NCBI GenBank assembly: GCA_046330455.1
Contig: JAXLSU010000003.1
Span: 1 to 64,000 of the forward strand
Direction: 5' to 3'
DNA length: 64,000 nt
From: CAVQXR01 sp046330455
GTDB taxonomy: Bacteria > Actinomycetota > Thermoleophilia > Gaiellales > Gaiellaceae
In this document: piece after piece, positions 16,168-25,011 of the stretch
Position numbering within the stretch: the stretch's first letter is position 1
Layout of the letters: each line of letters starts with the position of its first letter
Made by a program: the position numbers and the translations under genes
Notes under the pieces: model-generated
Databases searched by the model: none
What the model was told of the DNA's origin: nothing
The model's input: the letters and a program-made list of their open reading frames with translations, nothing else

Positions 16168-17122
16168 CCGCCTCGAGTGCCTCGGCGCGCTCCGGGTGCT
16201 CGCGACCACGTGCGCCGGGGTCCGCGCCGGGGAGCGCTGCCTCGTCGTCACCGACACGGCGGCGAACCAGCAGATCGTGAGCGCGATGGAGCTGACGCTC
16301 GCGACGCTCGGCTGCGAGGTCGTGACGGTCTCGTCCACGCCTGCCGAGCTCCCGGGTGACGATCCCCCCGCGCCGGTCTCGGCGGCGATGCTCGCAGCCG
16401 AGGTCATCTTCGAGCTGACATCCGTCTTCATCGGCTCGTGCCCCGCCCGCCGGGAGGCCTGCGAGCAGGGGGCGCGCTACCTGACCGTTCCCGGGCTGAG
16501 CTGGACGACGCTCCGCGAGAACGGCCCGTTCGCGGTCGACTTCCACCTGGCCGGCGAGAAGGCGGTTGCGCTCGGCAAGCGCTTCGACGCGGCGAAGGAG
16601 TTCCGGCTCACGAGCCGGGCGGGCACCGACCTCTCGGGCAGCTTCGACGGTCGGCGCGGGCGGCCGCTATGGGGAATCGCGGACGCGCCCGGCGGGTATG
16701 CCGCGCCTCCGGACATCGAGGTCGGGGCGAGCCCGGTCGAGGGGACGGCGAGCGGGGTCGTCGTGATCGACGGGTCGATGCTCTTCCTCGGGCCCGATCA
16801 GCTCGCCTCACCGGTCGAGCTCCGCTTCGAGGACGGGCTGCTCGTCGGGGCGAGCGGCGCCGATGCGTGGCGCCTCACCGATGCCCTAGGGCGCTCGGGC
16901 GACGAGCGGATGACGACGCTGGCCGAGGTCTCGATCGGGCTCAACCCCTGCTCCCGCCCGGGAGGATCGGCCCTCGAGCTCGAAGGGATCGTGGGCAGCG
17001 CCCACGTCGCGCTCGGCAACAACGTCGCCTACGGCGGTTCCGTGGACGCGCGGTCGCACATCGACAGCGTCCTGCTCGACGCCACGCTCGAGCTCGACGG
17101 CGTTCCGCTCGACCCCCGCTGA
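16160..17122 (+). CDS. M29 aminopeptidase-like / NicX-like metalloprotein
   Basis: The 320-residue protein resembles the COG2309 group, which holds both M29 aminopeptidases and 2,5-dihydroxypyridine 5,6-dioxygenase (NicX). The C-terminal part carries GSAHVALGNNVAYGG (H282) and SHIDSVL (H300-x-D302), which fit the retained metal ligands of that group. An N-terminal Rossmann-like part (RCLVVTDTAANQQIVSAM) also fits. It overlaps the altered M20 gene and is followed 1 base later by another M20 gene. In a heterocycle catabolic context a ring-opening dioxygenase is as plausible as a peptidase, and the sequence alone does not decide between them. Confidence 0.6.
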   Translation: MPSRLECLGALRVLATTCAGVRAGERCLVVTDTAANQQIVSAMELTLATLGCEVVTVSSTPAELPGDDPPAPVSAAMLAAEVIFELTSVFIGSCPARREACEQGARYLTVPGLSWTTLRENGPFAVDFHLAGEKAVALGKRFDAAKEFRLTSRAGTDLSGSFDGRRGRPLWGIADAPGGYAAPPDIEVGASPVEGTASGVVVIDGSMLFLGPDQLASPVELRFEDGLLVGASGADAWRLTDALGRSGDERMTTLAEVSIGLNPCSRPGGSALELEGIVGSAHVALGNNVAYGGSVDARSHIDSVLLDATLELDGVPLDPR

Positions 17123-17123
17123 G

Positions 17124-18173
17124 ATGGCCGGCTCGCTCGCCGAGCGGGTCGTCGAGCTGGCGCAGATCCCGGCGCCGACGTTCGCCGAGGAGCCGCGCCT
17201 GCGGTGGCTCGAGGTGGAGCTCGCCGGCGGCCCCGGGACGGTTGCCCGAGACGAGGCCGGTAACGTCGTCTGGTCGTGGGGCGAGAGCCCGCCGCAGGTG
17301 CTCGTCCTCGCGCACGTCGATACGGTGTTCCCCGCCGAGACGTCGCTCGAGCCACACCGCGTGGACGATCTGCTCGTCGGGCCCGGCATCGGCGACAACG
17401 CCGCTGCGGTCGTCGTGACGCTCGAGGCGGTGCGGCGCCTGCTCGAGTGGGGGACGCCGGCGCCGGGCGCGGTCGCGTTCACGGTCGGAGAGGAAGGGCT
17501 CGGGAACCTACGCGGGGCGCTCGCGGCCTGCCGATCGCTCGAGCCGGAGCTCGTCGTCGCCGTCGAGGGCCAGGGCATCGAGCGCGTCCTCGTCGACGCC
17601 GTCGGGAGCATCCGGGCGACGCTTCGGGTGGCGGGCCCGGGCGGGCACTCGTGGGTCGATCGCGGGCTGCCGAGCGCGATCCACGCCATCCTTCGCCTCG
17701 GGTCGGACCTCGCCGCGCGGGCCACCCGCGACGTCCCCGTCAATGTCGGGCTCGTGTCGGGGGGTCGCTCGATCAACTCCATCGCCGACCGCGCCGAGCT
17801 GACCGTGGAGGCACGGTCGGTGGACGGGGCGAAGCTCGAGGAGTTCGCCCACGTCCTCGCGGAGCTCGCGGTCGAGCCGCCGCTCGAGCTCGAGGTCGAG
17901 ACCGTTGGCCGCCGTGGCGCCGGCCGGCTCGATCGGGGGCATGAGCTGCTGCGAGTCGTCCGCGAGGTTCGCCGGGAGCTCGACCTCCCCGACGAGCTCG
18001 GTCAGGGCTCGACCGATGCGAATGCCGCGCTCGCGCTCGGGATCCCCGCCCTCACGCTCGGCGCCGCGCGCGGCGGCGGCATGCACTCGCTCGAGGAGTG
18101 GATCGACCCTGCCACGCTCGAGCTCGGGGCAGCACAGCTCGAGCGCGTGCTCGCACGGCTGCTCGACGCTTGA
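17124..18173 (+). CDS. M20-family zinc peptidase/deacylase
   Basis: The 349-residue protein keeps the M20 metal and catalytic residues: LAHVDTVFP, GPGIGDNAA, TVGEEGLGN (the EE pair) and GQGSTDANAAL, with a dimerisation domain from about residue 165 (VAGPGGHSW). It is short for the family and most like PepT/DapE-type hydrolases that cut amide bonds of small molecules. It is third in the operon driven from motif b, directly after the M29-like gene. Its substrate is probably an amide formed during ring degradation, which is inferred from context only. Confidence 0.8.
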   Translation: MAGSLAERVVELAQIPAPTFAEEPRLRWLEVELAGGPGTVARDEAGNVVWSWGESPPQVLVLAHVDTVFPAETSLEPHRVDDLLVGPGIGDNAAAVVVTLEAVRRLLEWGTPAPGAVAFTVGEEGLGNLRGALAACRSLEPELVVAVEGQGIERVLVDAVGSIRATLRVAGPGGHSWVDRGLPSAIHAILRLGSDLAARATRDVPVNVGLVSGGRSINSIADRAELTVEARSVDGAKLEEFAHVLAELAVEPPLELEVETVGRRGAGRLDRGHELLRVVREVRRELDLPDELGQGSTDANAALALGIPALTLGAARGGGMHSLEEWIDPATLELGAAQLERVLARLLDA

Positions 18174-18204
18174 CCCCCGCCCGTGTGGAGGGGTAGGCTG
18201 GGCT

Positions 18205-18224
18205 CTCATATCTGATATCTGATC
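18205..18224. promoter_or_regulatory. Shared regulon motif, site c (tenA-2 operon promoter)
   Basis: CTCATATCTGATATCTGATC contains CATATCTG and a second overlapping ATATCTG. It lies between the M20 operon end and the second tenA operon, 68 bases before the chosen ATG. Its reverse complement aligns with site e as ATATCAGAT followed by a GAG end. Confidence 0.6.
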
Positions 18225-18291
18225 GCTCTACGAAGGGATGCCTGGCCGGATCAGGATCGGGCAGCTCCCCACGAAGGAGGCCCCGGGCTCC

Positions 18292-18972
18292 ATGAGCCTC
18301 TCCGAGACGCTTCGAGACGACTGCGCGGCTGCCTGGCAAGGGCTGCACGAGCATCCGTTCATCGGGGAGCTCGCCGCGGGGACGCTGGCGCCGGAGCGCT
18401 TCCGCTTCTACTGCGAGCAGGACCTCTTCTTCCTGCCCGAGCTCGCGCGGGCCGTGGCGATCGGGGCTTCCCGGTCGGACGAGCCCGAGCTTCGACACTT
18501 CGCCGACGAGCTCGTCGCCGTCGTCGGGCGCGAGCTCGAGAACCAGCGCCTCCTGCTTCACCGGGTCGTCGAGCTCGGCGCGGCAGACCGGGGCGGGAGC
18601 ACCTGCGCGGCGCCGGCGTGCGTCGCCTACGGGGGCTTTCTCGTTGCCACGGCGGCGCGGGGTGGCGCGCTCGAGCTGATGGCGGCGCTGTTGCCGTGCA
18701 CCTGGAGCTACGCGGATATCGCGGTCGCCCTGCGCGACCGCATCGCCCCTCACCCGGTCTACGCCGGCTGGGTGGGGTTCTTCGCCGACCCGGACTACGT
18801 CGAGCTGATCGCCGGGCGGCGCGCGACGCTCGACCGTCTCGCCGACGGCATCAGCGAACGGCGCCGGCGCCGGCTCTCCGAGATCTTCACGGCGAGCACG
18901 CGGCTCGAGCGACGGTTCTGGGACATGTCCTACGACTTCGTCCAGTGGCCCGATCTGAAGGGAGCAGCATGA
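18292..18972 (+). CDS. TenA-family protein (paralog 2)
   Basis: The 226-residue TenA homolog has D44 (CEQDLFF), catalytic-type cysteine C136 (LLPCTWSY) and the late glutamate in RLERRFWDMSY, so the known active-site residues are present. It is more like paralog 3 than like paralog 1 (shared GLHxHPF, LPCTWSY). ATG at 18292 follows AAGGAGG. An upstream ATG at 18238 would add 18 unlike residues. It overlaps the next gene by 4 bases (ATGA) in a tenA-adh-LLM-tenA operon under motif c. Likely substrate: an aminomethyl- or thiazolium-substituted pyrimidine. Confidence 0.85.
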   Translation: MSLSETLRDDCAAAWQGLHEHPFIGELAAGTLAPERFRFYCEQDLFFLPELARAVAIGASRSDEPELRHFADELVAVVGRELENQRLLLHRVVELGAADRGGSTCAAPACVAYGGFLVATAARGGALELMAALLPCTWSYADIAVALRDRIAPHPVYAGWVGFFADPDYVELIAGRRATLDRLADGISERRRRRLSEIFTASTRLERRFWDMSYDFVQWPDLKGAA

Positions 18973-19988
18973 AGGCAGCGCTGTTGTACGAGGGAGGTGA
19001 CGTCCGGGTCGAGGATCTCACCGAGCCCGTCGCCGACGGCTGGGCGCTCGTGCAGGCAAGGGCGGCAGGCGTGTGCGGGACGGAGCTCCACTTCCTCGAA
19101 GGCATGATCCCGCCCCCCACGGTCCCGTTCCAGCTCGGGCACGAGGGCGCCGGCGTCGTGCTCGAGGCGCCGGCCGGGAGCGCCGTCGCGGCGGGAGACC
19201 GCGTGGCGATCTACAACTTCGTCGGCTGCGGCGCCTGCCGCTCGTGCCGCACGGGTCGCGAGTCGCTCTGCACCTCCGTGGCCGGGCAGCTCGGCTTCTC
19301 CCTGCCCGGCACGTTCGCGGACGTCGTCCGGGCCCCGGCCCAGAACCTGATCCCGCTGCCCGACAACGTCTCGTTCGAGGAGGCGGCCCTGCTCTCGTGC
19401 TCCGGGATGTCGGTCGTTCACGCCTCGAGGCTCGCGGGGATCGGGCTCGGCGACACGGTGATCGTCGACGGCATCGGCGGGGTCGGCCTGATGGCGATCC
19501 AGGTCGCGGTGGCCGCCGGCGCGCGCGTGATCGCGGTCGCCGACGCCGAGGCGAAGGCCGACGCGGCCCGCTCGGTGGGAGCGGCCGAGGCCGTCGTGCT
19601 CGAGGGCGGCCAGGGCTACGACGGGCTGCCCGACGCGATCAGGGAGCTCACCGACGGCGAGCTCGCCGACCACTTCATCGAGCTCGTCGGCACCGAGCAG
19701 ACGCTGCTCGCCGGGATCCGCTCGCTCGGCCGGGGCGGCAAAGTCGTGATCATCGGCTACACGGGCGAGCACCTGAACGTTCACCCGATCGAGCTGCTGC
19801 TCTCGGAGATCCAGGTGATCACCTCCGTCGCGGCCTCACGCCGCGACCTCGAGACGGCCATCCGGCTCGCCGCCGACGGGCGCCTCTCCGCGACGATCGA
19901 CACGCGCTATCCGCTGGACGAGATCGGGACGGCGCTCGAGCGCCTGAAGGCGCGCCAGGTGCGCGGCCGCAACGTCATCGTCTGGTGA
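18969..19988 (+). CDS. Zinc-dependent alcohol dehydrogenase (MDR family)
   Basis: The 339-residue protein shows GVCGTELHF (catalytic-zinc cysteine), LGHEGAGVV (histidine-glutamate), and the structural-zinc cysteines CGACRSCRTGRESLC. The NAD-binding fold includes VDGIGGVGLMAIQVAV. It oxidises an alcohol to an aldehyde or the reverse. Between two TenA genes whose product would be a hydroxymethyl-pyrimidine, oxidation of HMP to the 5-formyl compound is a reasonable role, which is inferred. It overlaps tenA-2 by 4 bases and the LLM gene by 1 base. Confidence 0.88.
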   Translation: MKAALLYEGGDVRVEDLTEPVADGWALVQARAAGVCGTELHFLEGMIPPPTVPFQLGHEGAGVVLEAPAGSAVAAGDRVAIYNFVGCGACRSCRTGRESLCTSVAGQLGFSLPGTFADVVRAPAQNLIPLPDNVSFEEAALLSCSGMSVVHASRLAGIGLGDTVIVDGIGGVGLMAIQVAVAAGARVIAVADAEAKADAARSVGAAEAVVLEGGQGYDGLPDAIRELTDGELADHFIELVGTEQTLLAGIRSLGRGGKVVIIGYTGEHLNVHPIELLLSEIQVITSVAASRRDLETAIRLAADGRLSATIDTRYPLDEIGTALERLKARQVRGRNVIVW

Positions 19989-20971
19989 TGCGGTACGGCG
20001 TCACACTCCAGGGCGTCTACGACCCCGCCGAATGGGTCGACCTCGTCACGTGGATCGAGGAGCTCGGCTTCGACAACCTCTGGATCACCGACTCGTCGAT
20101 GCACGCGGGCGACTGCTACGTCTACGCGACTCTCGCGCTCCAGGCGACCTCGCGGATCACGGTCGGCACCGCGGTCACGAACCCGCTCACGCGCCATCCC
20201 GCGATCACGGCGAACGCGTTCCGATCGCTCGGACAGCTCGCACCGGGCCGGGTGATCTGCGGGATCGGCGTCGGCGACCGGCCGCTGTTCGAGCTCGGAT
20301 TGCCGATGGCGAAGATCCAGACGCTGCGCGACACGATCGAGACGATGCGCCGGCTCTGGCGCGGCGAGACGGTCGAGACCGAGATCGCCTGGTGGAAGCT
20401 CACGGGCGGCCACCTACGCTCCGCGGTCCCGGAGCCGCCGGTCTACATCTCGGCGAGCCAGCCGCGGGCGCTCGAGCTCACGGGCGAGGTCGCCGACGGC
20501 CTGATCCTGCTCGCCGGGCTCTTTCCCGAGGGGCTCGAGTTCGCGCGCGGGCACCTGCGGCGGGGCCGTGCGCTCGGCGGACGCCCGACCTTCGACGAGA
20601 CGCTGTTCCTGTACGGGGCGATCGACGACGACGAGGCGACCGCGATCGACTCCGCCCGCTCGATCGCGGCGTGGTTTCCGAAGACGGCGCCGGACTACGC
20701 GCGCCTCGCCGGCATGAGCGACGAGCTGATCGAGGCTGTCAACACGCGCTACGCGGGCGGTGAGTTCCAGCACGCGAAGGAGGCCGCGAAGCTCATCCCG
20801 GACGAGATCGTCCACAAGATCGCCTTCTGCGGCACGCCTGCGCAGGTCACCGAGAAGCTCGAGTGGCTGCGCAGCGAAGGCGTCACCGGCCTCAGCATCT
20901 TCCCGCTCGGTCAGGACCGCCGCCGCACGATCGCCGAGTTCGCGAAGGTCGCTCTGGGGGCCCGCCCATGA
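19988..20971 (+). CDS. LLM-class flavin/F420-dependent oxidoreductase
   Basis: The 327-residue TIM-barrel protein has the luciferase-like pattern WIEELGFDNLWITDS, LALQATSRITVGTAVTNPLTRHPA, and GRVICGIGVGDRPL. PPVYISASQPRALELTGEVADGLIL is a typical F420/FMN-binding stretch. In actinobacteria such proteins are often F420-dependent dehydrogenases, while relatives such as RutA are monooxygenases that open pyrimidine rings. The cofactor cannot be read from the sequence. Its start ATG shares one base with the stop of the alcohol dehydrogenase, and its stop overlaps tenA-3. Confidence 0.85.
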   Translation: MRYGVTLQGVYDPAEWVDLVTWIEELGFDNLWITDSSMHAGDCYVYATLALQATSRITVGTAVTNPLTRHPAITANAFRSLGQLAPGRVICGIGVGDRPLFELGLPMAKIQTLRDTIETMRRLWRGETVETEIAWWKLTGGHLRSAVPEPPVYISASQPRALELTGEVADGLILLAGLFPEGLEFARGHLRRGRALGGRPTFDETLFLYGAIDDDEATAIDSARSIAAWFPKTAPDYARLAGMSDELIEAVNTRYAGGEFQHAKEAAKLIPDEIVHKIAFCGTPAQVTEKLEWLRSEGVTGLSIFPLGQDRRRTIAEFAKVALGARP

Positions 20972-21636
20972 CGCTCTCCGATCGCTGCCGGGCCGACGCC
21001 TCGGCCGTGTGGGAAGGCCTGCACGGCCATCCGTTCGTCCAGGAGATGGCCGCCGGGACGCTGCCGCCCGAGAAGTTCCGCTTCTACATCGAGCAGAACC
21101 TCCAGTACCTCGCCGAGTACGGCCGGACGATGGCGATCGGGGTCGAGAAGGCCGACGACGTCGCGACGATGCGGCTGTTCGAGGCCGACCTCGCGAACAT
21201 CCTCCACAACGAGATTCCCGAGAACGAGGAGCTGCTTCGCCGCGTGCTCGAGCTCGGCGCGGAGGACCGCGGCGGCAGCCGGGGCATGGCGCCGGCGACC
21301 ATCGCCTACACGGGCTTCCTCGTCTCGGCGGCGCTCGCCGGGGGCCCGGCGGAGATCCTGGCGGCGGTCCTCCCGTGCACCTGGAGCTACGGGGACATCG
21401 GCTCCCGCCTCCTCGCCGCGGGCCTCGTTCACGACCATCCGGTCTACGCGGAGTGGATCCGGTTCTTCAGCGAGGAGAAGTTCGGGCGGATCGTCGACAC
21501 GATGAAGGCCGACTTCGAGCGGCTCGCCGCAGACGCCGACCCGGAGCGCATGTCCACGCTCTTCACGACGAGCGTGCGCCTCGAGCGCGGCTTCTGGGAC
21601 ATGGCGTACTCCTGCGAGCACTGGCCAGACATGTAG
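20968..21636 (+). CDS. TenA-family protein (paralog 3, Asp44 to Asn)
   Basis: The 222-residue TenA homolog keeps the cysteine (C137 in VLPCTWSY) and the late glutamate (RLERGFWDMAY). The pyrimidine-contacting aspartate of TenA reads N44 (YIEQNLQYL). That single change in an otherwise well-kept site suggests a different ring substituent or protonation requirement. It ends the operon that starts at 18292. The 170 bases after it hold only G+C-rich, partly self-complementary sequence before the convergent CoA-transferase gene. Confidence 0.85.
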   Translation: MTLSDRCRADASAVWEGLHGHPFVQEMAAGTLPPEKFRFYIEQNLQYLAEYGRTMAIGVEKADDVATMRLFEADLANILHNEIPENEELLRRVLELGAEDRGGSRGMAPATIAYTGFLVSAALAGGPAEILAAVLPCTWSYGDIGSRLLAAGLVHDHPVYAEWIRFFSEEKFGRIVDTMKADFERLAADADPERMSTLFTTSVRLERGFWDMAYSCEHWPDM

Positions 21637-21806
21637 GGGAGATCGCGACGGGGGCCGGCGTCCGTCGGCGCCCACCCCATCGCCATCGGACGCGGAGGTA
21701 GGGGAGGGTCTCACCCCGCCTGGCCGGGGTTCGCGCGCCGGGCAACCGCGAACGGGGAACGAGGCCGCGGGCCGGCCCGCCCGCGAGCCCCTTTCGACCC
21801 GGCCCG

Positions 21807-22946
21807 CTACCGGCCCCAGCCGGTCTCGTTCGCGTCGCCGAGGAGCGGCGTCGAGGTCGCGGCCGTCGACTCGGCCCGCGAGAGCGTGACCGGGAGGCGG
21901 ACGGTCGGCACCTCGCCGGCTCGGAGATGGTCGGTGGTCCCGAGCATCCCGAGCGCTCGCACCTGCTCGGACTCGAGCACGTCGGAGAGGCGCTGCACGG
22001 GCGCGCAGGCGACGCTCACGGCGGTCAGCGCCTCGACCCACTCGGCCGTCGGGCGGGCCGCGAGCGCGCCCTCGAGCTCGACCCGGAGCTCCTCGGCGTT
22101 GCGGACGCGGTCGGCGTTCTCGGCGAACCGCGGATCCTCGATCAGGCGCTCGAGACCGAGCGTGCGGCAGAGGCTCCCCCACGAGTCCCGGCCGCCGGTG
22201 CCGACGACGACGAGGTAGCCGTCAGCGGTGCGGTAGGCCTCGTAGGGCGCAAAGAACGGGCTTCTCGTGCCGGCGGGCCCGGGCTCCTCGCCGCCGAGCA
22301 GGTAGGTGAGCACGTGCATCGATTCCCAGGCGAGCGCGCACTCGAGCAGGCTCGTCTGCACCCACTGGCCGCGCCCCGTGCGCTCGCGCTGGGCGAGCGC
22401 CGCCTGGATCCCGATCACCGCATACATCGCGCTGCCGAAGTCGAGGGCCGCAACCGGGACCTTCGCCGGGGGACCGCCCGGATGACCCGTCATCGCCATC
22501 AGGCCGGAGAGGGCCTGGATCGTCGTGTCGTAGCCGCCGTCCTGCGCGAGGGGCCCGACCTGACCGAACGCCGAGATCGACGCGTACACGACCCTCGGGT
22601 GTCGGGCGGAAACCGACTCGTAGTCGAGCGCGAACTTCGCGAGCGCGCCCGGCCGCATATTCTCGACGAGCACGTCGGCCCGGCGAAGCAGCTCCTCGAC
22701 GCGGGCGCGGTCGGCCGCCTCGCGGAGGTCGAGCTCGACCGAGCGCTTACCCCGGTTCAGGGTCAGGAAGCTCGCGCTCTCGCCCTCCTGGAACACGGGG
22801 CCCTGACGACGGTAGACGTCGCCGGTACCGGGCCGCTCGACCTTCAGCACCGTGGCCCCGAGGTCTGCGAGCACCTGCGTGCAGTACGGCCCCGCGACGT
22901 ACTGGGTCAGATCGAGGACCAGCACCCCCTCGAGCGGATAGCTCAC
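21807..22946 (-). CDS. CaiB/BaiF (family III) CoA-transferase
   Basis: With GTG at 22946 the protein has 379 residues and begins YPLEGVLVLDLTQYVAGPYCTQVLADLGA, the standard N-terminus. It has ENMRPGALAKF, the catalytic aspartate in VAALDFGSAMYAV, and the C-terminal VRLPVTLSR. Such enzymes move CoA between carboxylates. The open frame runs much further upstream, but that part is the shadow of the neighbouring genes. Its start overlaps the epimerase stop by 4 bases (GTGA), making it the third gene of a mutase-epimerase-transferase operon that would activate and rearrange a branched acid. Confidence 0.88.
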   Translation of the reverse strand: MSYPLEGVLVLDLTQYVAGPYCTQVLADLGATVLKVERPGTGDVYRRQGPVFQEGESASFLTLNRGKRSVELDLREAADRARVEELLRRADVLVENMRPGALAKFALDYESVSARHPRVVYASISAFGQVGPLAQDGGYDTTIQALSGLMAMTGHPGGPPAKVPVAALDFGSAMYAVIGIQAALAQRERTGRGQWVQTSLLECALAWESMHVLTYLLGGEEPGPAGTRSPFFAPYEAYRTADGYLVVVGTGGRDSWGSLCRTLGLERLIEDPRFAENADRVRNAEELRVELEGALAARPTAEWVEALTAVSVACAPVQRLSDVLESEQVRALGMLGTTDHLRAGEVPTVRLPVTLSRAESTAATSTPLLGDANETGWGR

Positions 22947-23341
22947 GGGCGCGGCCCCTGCACCAGCTCGACGAGGATGCCGCCGGTCGTTCGCGGATGG
23001 AGGAACACACACGGCCTCCCGTCGGACGACGGGACGATCTCGCCGACCGCCTCGATCCCGTCCTCGGCGAGCTGCTCGAGGACCGAGGCGAGCGGCTCGT
23101 CGACCTGGAATGCGACGTGGTGGAGCCCCGGCCCGCGCTGCGCGAGGAAGCCCTCGATCGGGCTTCCTGGGCGCGCCGGCGTGACGAGCTCGACGCGTGC
23201 GTCCGGCCCGAAGCGCGAGACTGCGACCCCGCTCGGCATCTGGGTCAGGCCGTCCACACCCCCGAGCGCCTCGACGAGCGGCTGTCCGGCGAGCTCGCTC
23301 GCGGCGATTCCGACGTGGTCGAGACGGACGGCCGGGAGCAT
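22943..23341 (-). CDS. VOC-fold protein, methylmalonyl-CoA epimerase-like
   Basis: The 132-residue protein has the metal-binding pattern of methylmalonyl-CoA epimerase: RLDHVGIAA (His), GLHHVAFQV (His) and GGILVELVQ (Glu), with the VOC beta-alpha-beta repeats between. It lies between the mutase and the CoA-transferase genes with overlapping starts and stops, so epimerisation of a 2-substituted malonyl-CoA-like intermediate is likely. The exact acyl group is unknown. Confidence 0.8.
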   Translation of the reverse strand: MLPAVRLDHVGIAASELAGQPLVEALGGVDGLTQMPSGVAVSRFGPDARVELVTPARPGSPIEGFLAQRGPGLHHVAFQVDEPLASVLEQLAEDGIEAVGEIVPSSDGRPCVFLHPRTTGGILVELVQGPRP

Positions 23342-25011
23342 CAGACGACGGTCGAGGCGCGGTGGTAGCCGAAGACCGAGCCGAGCGCCCCGGAGATCTC
23401 ACCGACGCTCGCCTCCGCGCGAACCGCCTCGAGGATCGCCGGCATCGTGTTCTCGCCCGAGCGGGCTGCGCCGGTAACGGCTGCGAGCGCACGCTCGACC
23501 CGATCGCCGTCGCGTCCCGCCCTGATGCGGGCGAGGCGTTCGAGCTGGTGGGCCTCGACGCCCTCCGGAATCGTCAGCAGCTCGATCTCCTGCTCGTGGG
23601 CACGCTCGTCCGCGAACCGGTTGACGCCGACGACGACGCGCTCGCCGCTCTCGATCCTCGTCTGCTGGTCGTAGGCGGACTCGGCGATCGCGAGCTCGAG
23701 CGAGCCGTCCTCGATACCCCTCAGCACGCCGTGCCCCTCGACCTCGGCGAGAAGCCCGGCGGCCCGCTGCTCGAGCTCGTCGGTCAGGCTCTCGAGGTAG
23801 TACGAGCCTCCGAGCGGGTCGACCGTCCGGGTCACGCCAGACTCGTAGGCGACGATCTGCTGCGTGCGCAGCGCGATCAGTGCCGCCGCCTCGGTCGGGA
23901 GCGCGAGCGCCTCGTCCCAGGAGATCGTGTGCACCGCCTGGGCGCCGGAGAGCACGATCGCGAGCGTCTGCAGCGTCGTGCGCACGATGTTGTTGAGCGG
24001 CTCGACGCTCGTCAGGGAGGTGCCGTCGCCGCCCGAGAACAGCCGCAGCGTCCACGACTCGGGCTTCTGCGCCCCGAACCGGTCTCGCATCACGCGGGCC
24101 CAGAGCCGCCGCGCGGCCCGGTGCTTCGCGACCTCCTCGAAGAAGTCGCGCATCGTCGAGATGTTGTACGAGAACCGCGGAGCGAAGTCGTCGACCGGAA
24201 CCCCGCGATCGACCACGGCCTGGACGTAGGCGCTCGCGTTCGCGAGCGTGTACGCGATCTCCTGGACGGCGTCACAGCCGGCCTGGCGCATGTGGTAGCC
24301 GCAGACCGAGATCGGGTTGAACTTCGGGAGGTTGCGGCACGAGTACTCGATCACGTCGGCAACGAGGCGAAGCGACGGAGCCGGTGGGTAGATGTACGTC
24401 TTCCGGGCGAGGAACTCCTTCAGCACGTCGTTCTGCACCGTGCCTCGGAGCACCGCCGGGTCGACTCCCTGGCGCTCGCCGGCGACCTGGTACATCGCGA
24501 GCAGGATCGGCGCCGTGGCGTTGATCGTGAACGACGTCGAGACCCGGTCGAGCGGGATCCCGTCGAAGACGCGCTCCATGTCGGCGAGCGTGTCGATCGC
24601 GACCCCGACCTTCCCGACCTCGCCCCCCGCGCGCGGATCGTCGGAGTCGAGGCCCATCTGGGTCGGCAGGTCGAGCGCGACCGAGAGCCCGGTCTGCCCC
24701 TGCTCGAGTAGGAAGCGGAAGCGCTCGTTCGTGTCCTCGGGGTTGCCGTGGCCGGCGTAGAGGCGCATCGTCCAGAGCCGGCCGCGGTACATGCTGCGAT
24801 GGATCCCGCGGGTGAACGGGTACTCGCCCGGCAGGCCGGCGGCGGGATCGGCGCCCGTCGGACGGTCGAGCGCCGTGTACAGCGGCGCGACGGGCAGGCC
24901 GGAATCGGTCTCGGCGGCCGGTAGCTCGCCCGTCAGCTCGTGCCAGCGCGCCAGCGCCCGCTCGAGGTCGGCGCGCGCCTCCGAGATCGACGGGTCCTCC
25001 AAGCGTGCCAC
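23341..25011 (-). CDS. Acyl-CoA mutase large subunit (methylmalonyl-CoA mutase family, no B12 domain)
   Basis: The 556-residue protein is the catalytic barrel of the family (PGEYPFTRGIHRSMYRGRLWTMR, ALDLPTQMGLDSDDP, GYHMRQAGCDAVQEIAYTL). The position that is Tyr in methylmalonyl- and Phe/Ile in isobutyryl/hydroxyisobutyryl-CoA mutases is Tyr (MRLYAGHG). The later Arg is kept (ARKTYIYPP), so a carboxylated acyl-CoA is likely. The surrounding RQYAGF is changed to RLYAGH. The cobalamin-binding domain is absent and must be a separate protein, not found in this window. GTG at 25011 is chosen; ATG at 25050 would place motif d inside the gene. Confidence 0.85.
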   Translation of the reverse strand: MARLEDPSISEARADLERALARWHELTGELPAAETDSGLPVAPLYTALDRPTGADPAAGLPGEYPFTRGIHRSMYRGRLWTMRLYAGHGNPEDTNERFRFLLEQGQTGLSVALDLPTQMGLDSDDPRAGGEVGKVGVAIDTLADMERVFDGIPLDRVSTSFTINATAPILLAMYQVAGERQGVDPAVLRGTVQNDVLKEFLARKTYIYPPAPSLRLVADVIEYSCRNLPKFNPISVCGYHMRQAGCDAVQEIAYTLANASAYVQAVVDRGVPVDDFAPRFSYNISTMRDFFEEVAKHRAARRLWARVMRDRFGAQKPESWTLRLFSGGDGTSLTSVEPLNNIVRTTLQTLAIVLSGAQAVHTISWDEALALPTEAAALIALRTQQIVAYESGVTRTVDPLGGSYYLESLTDELEQRAAGLLAEVEGHGVLRGIEDGSLELAIAESAYDQQTRIESGERVVVGVNRFADERAHEQEIELLTIPEGVEAHQLERLARIRAGRDGDRVERALAAVTGAARSGENTMPAILEAVRAEASVGEISGALGSVFGYHRASTVV

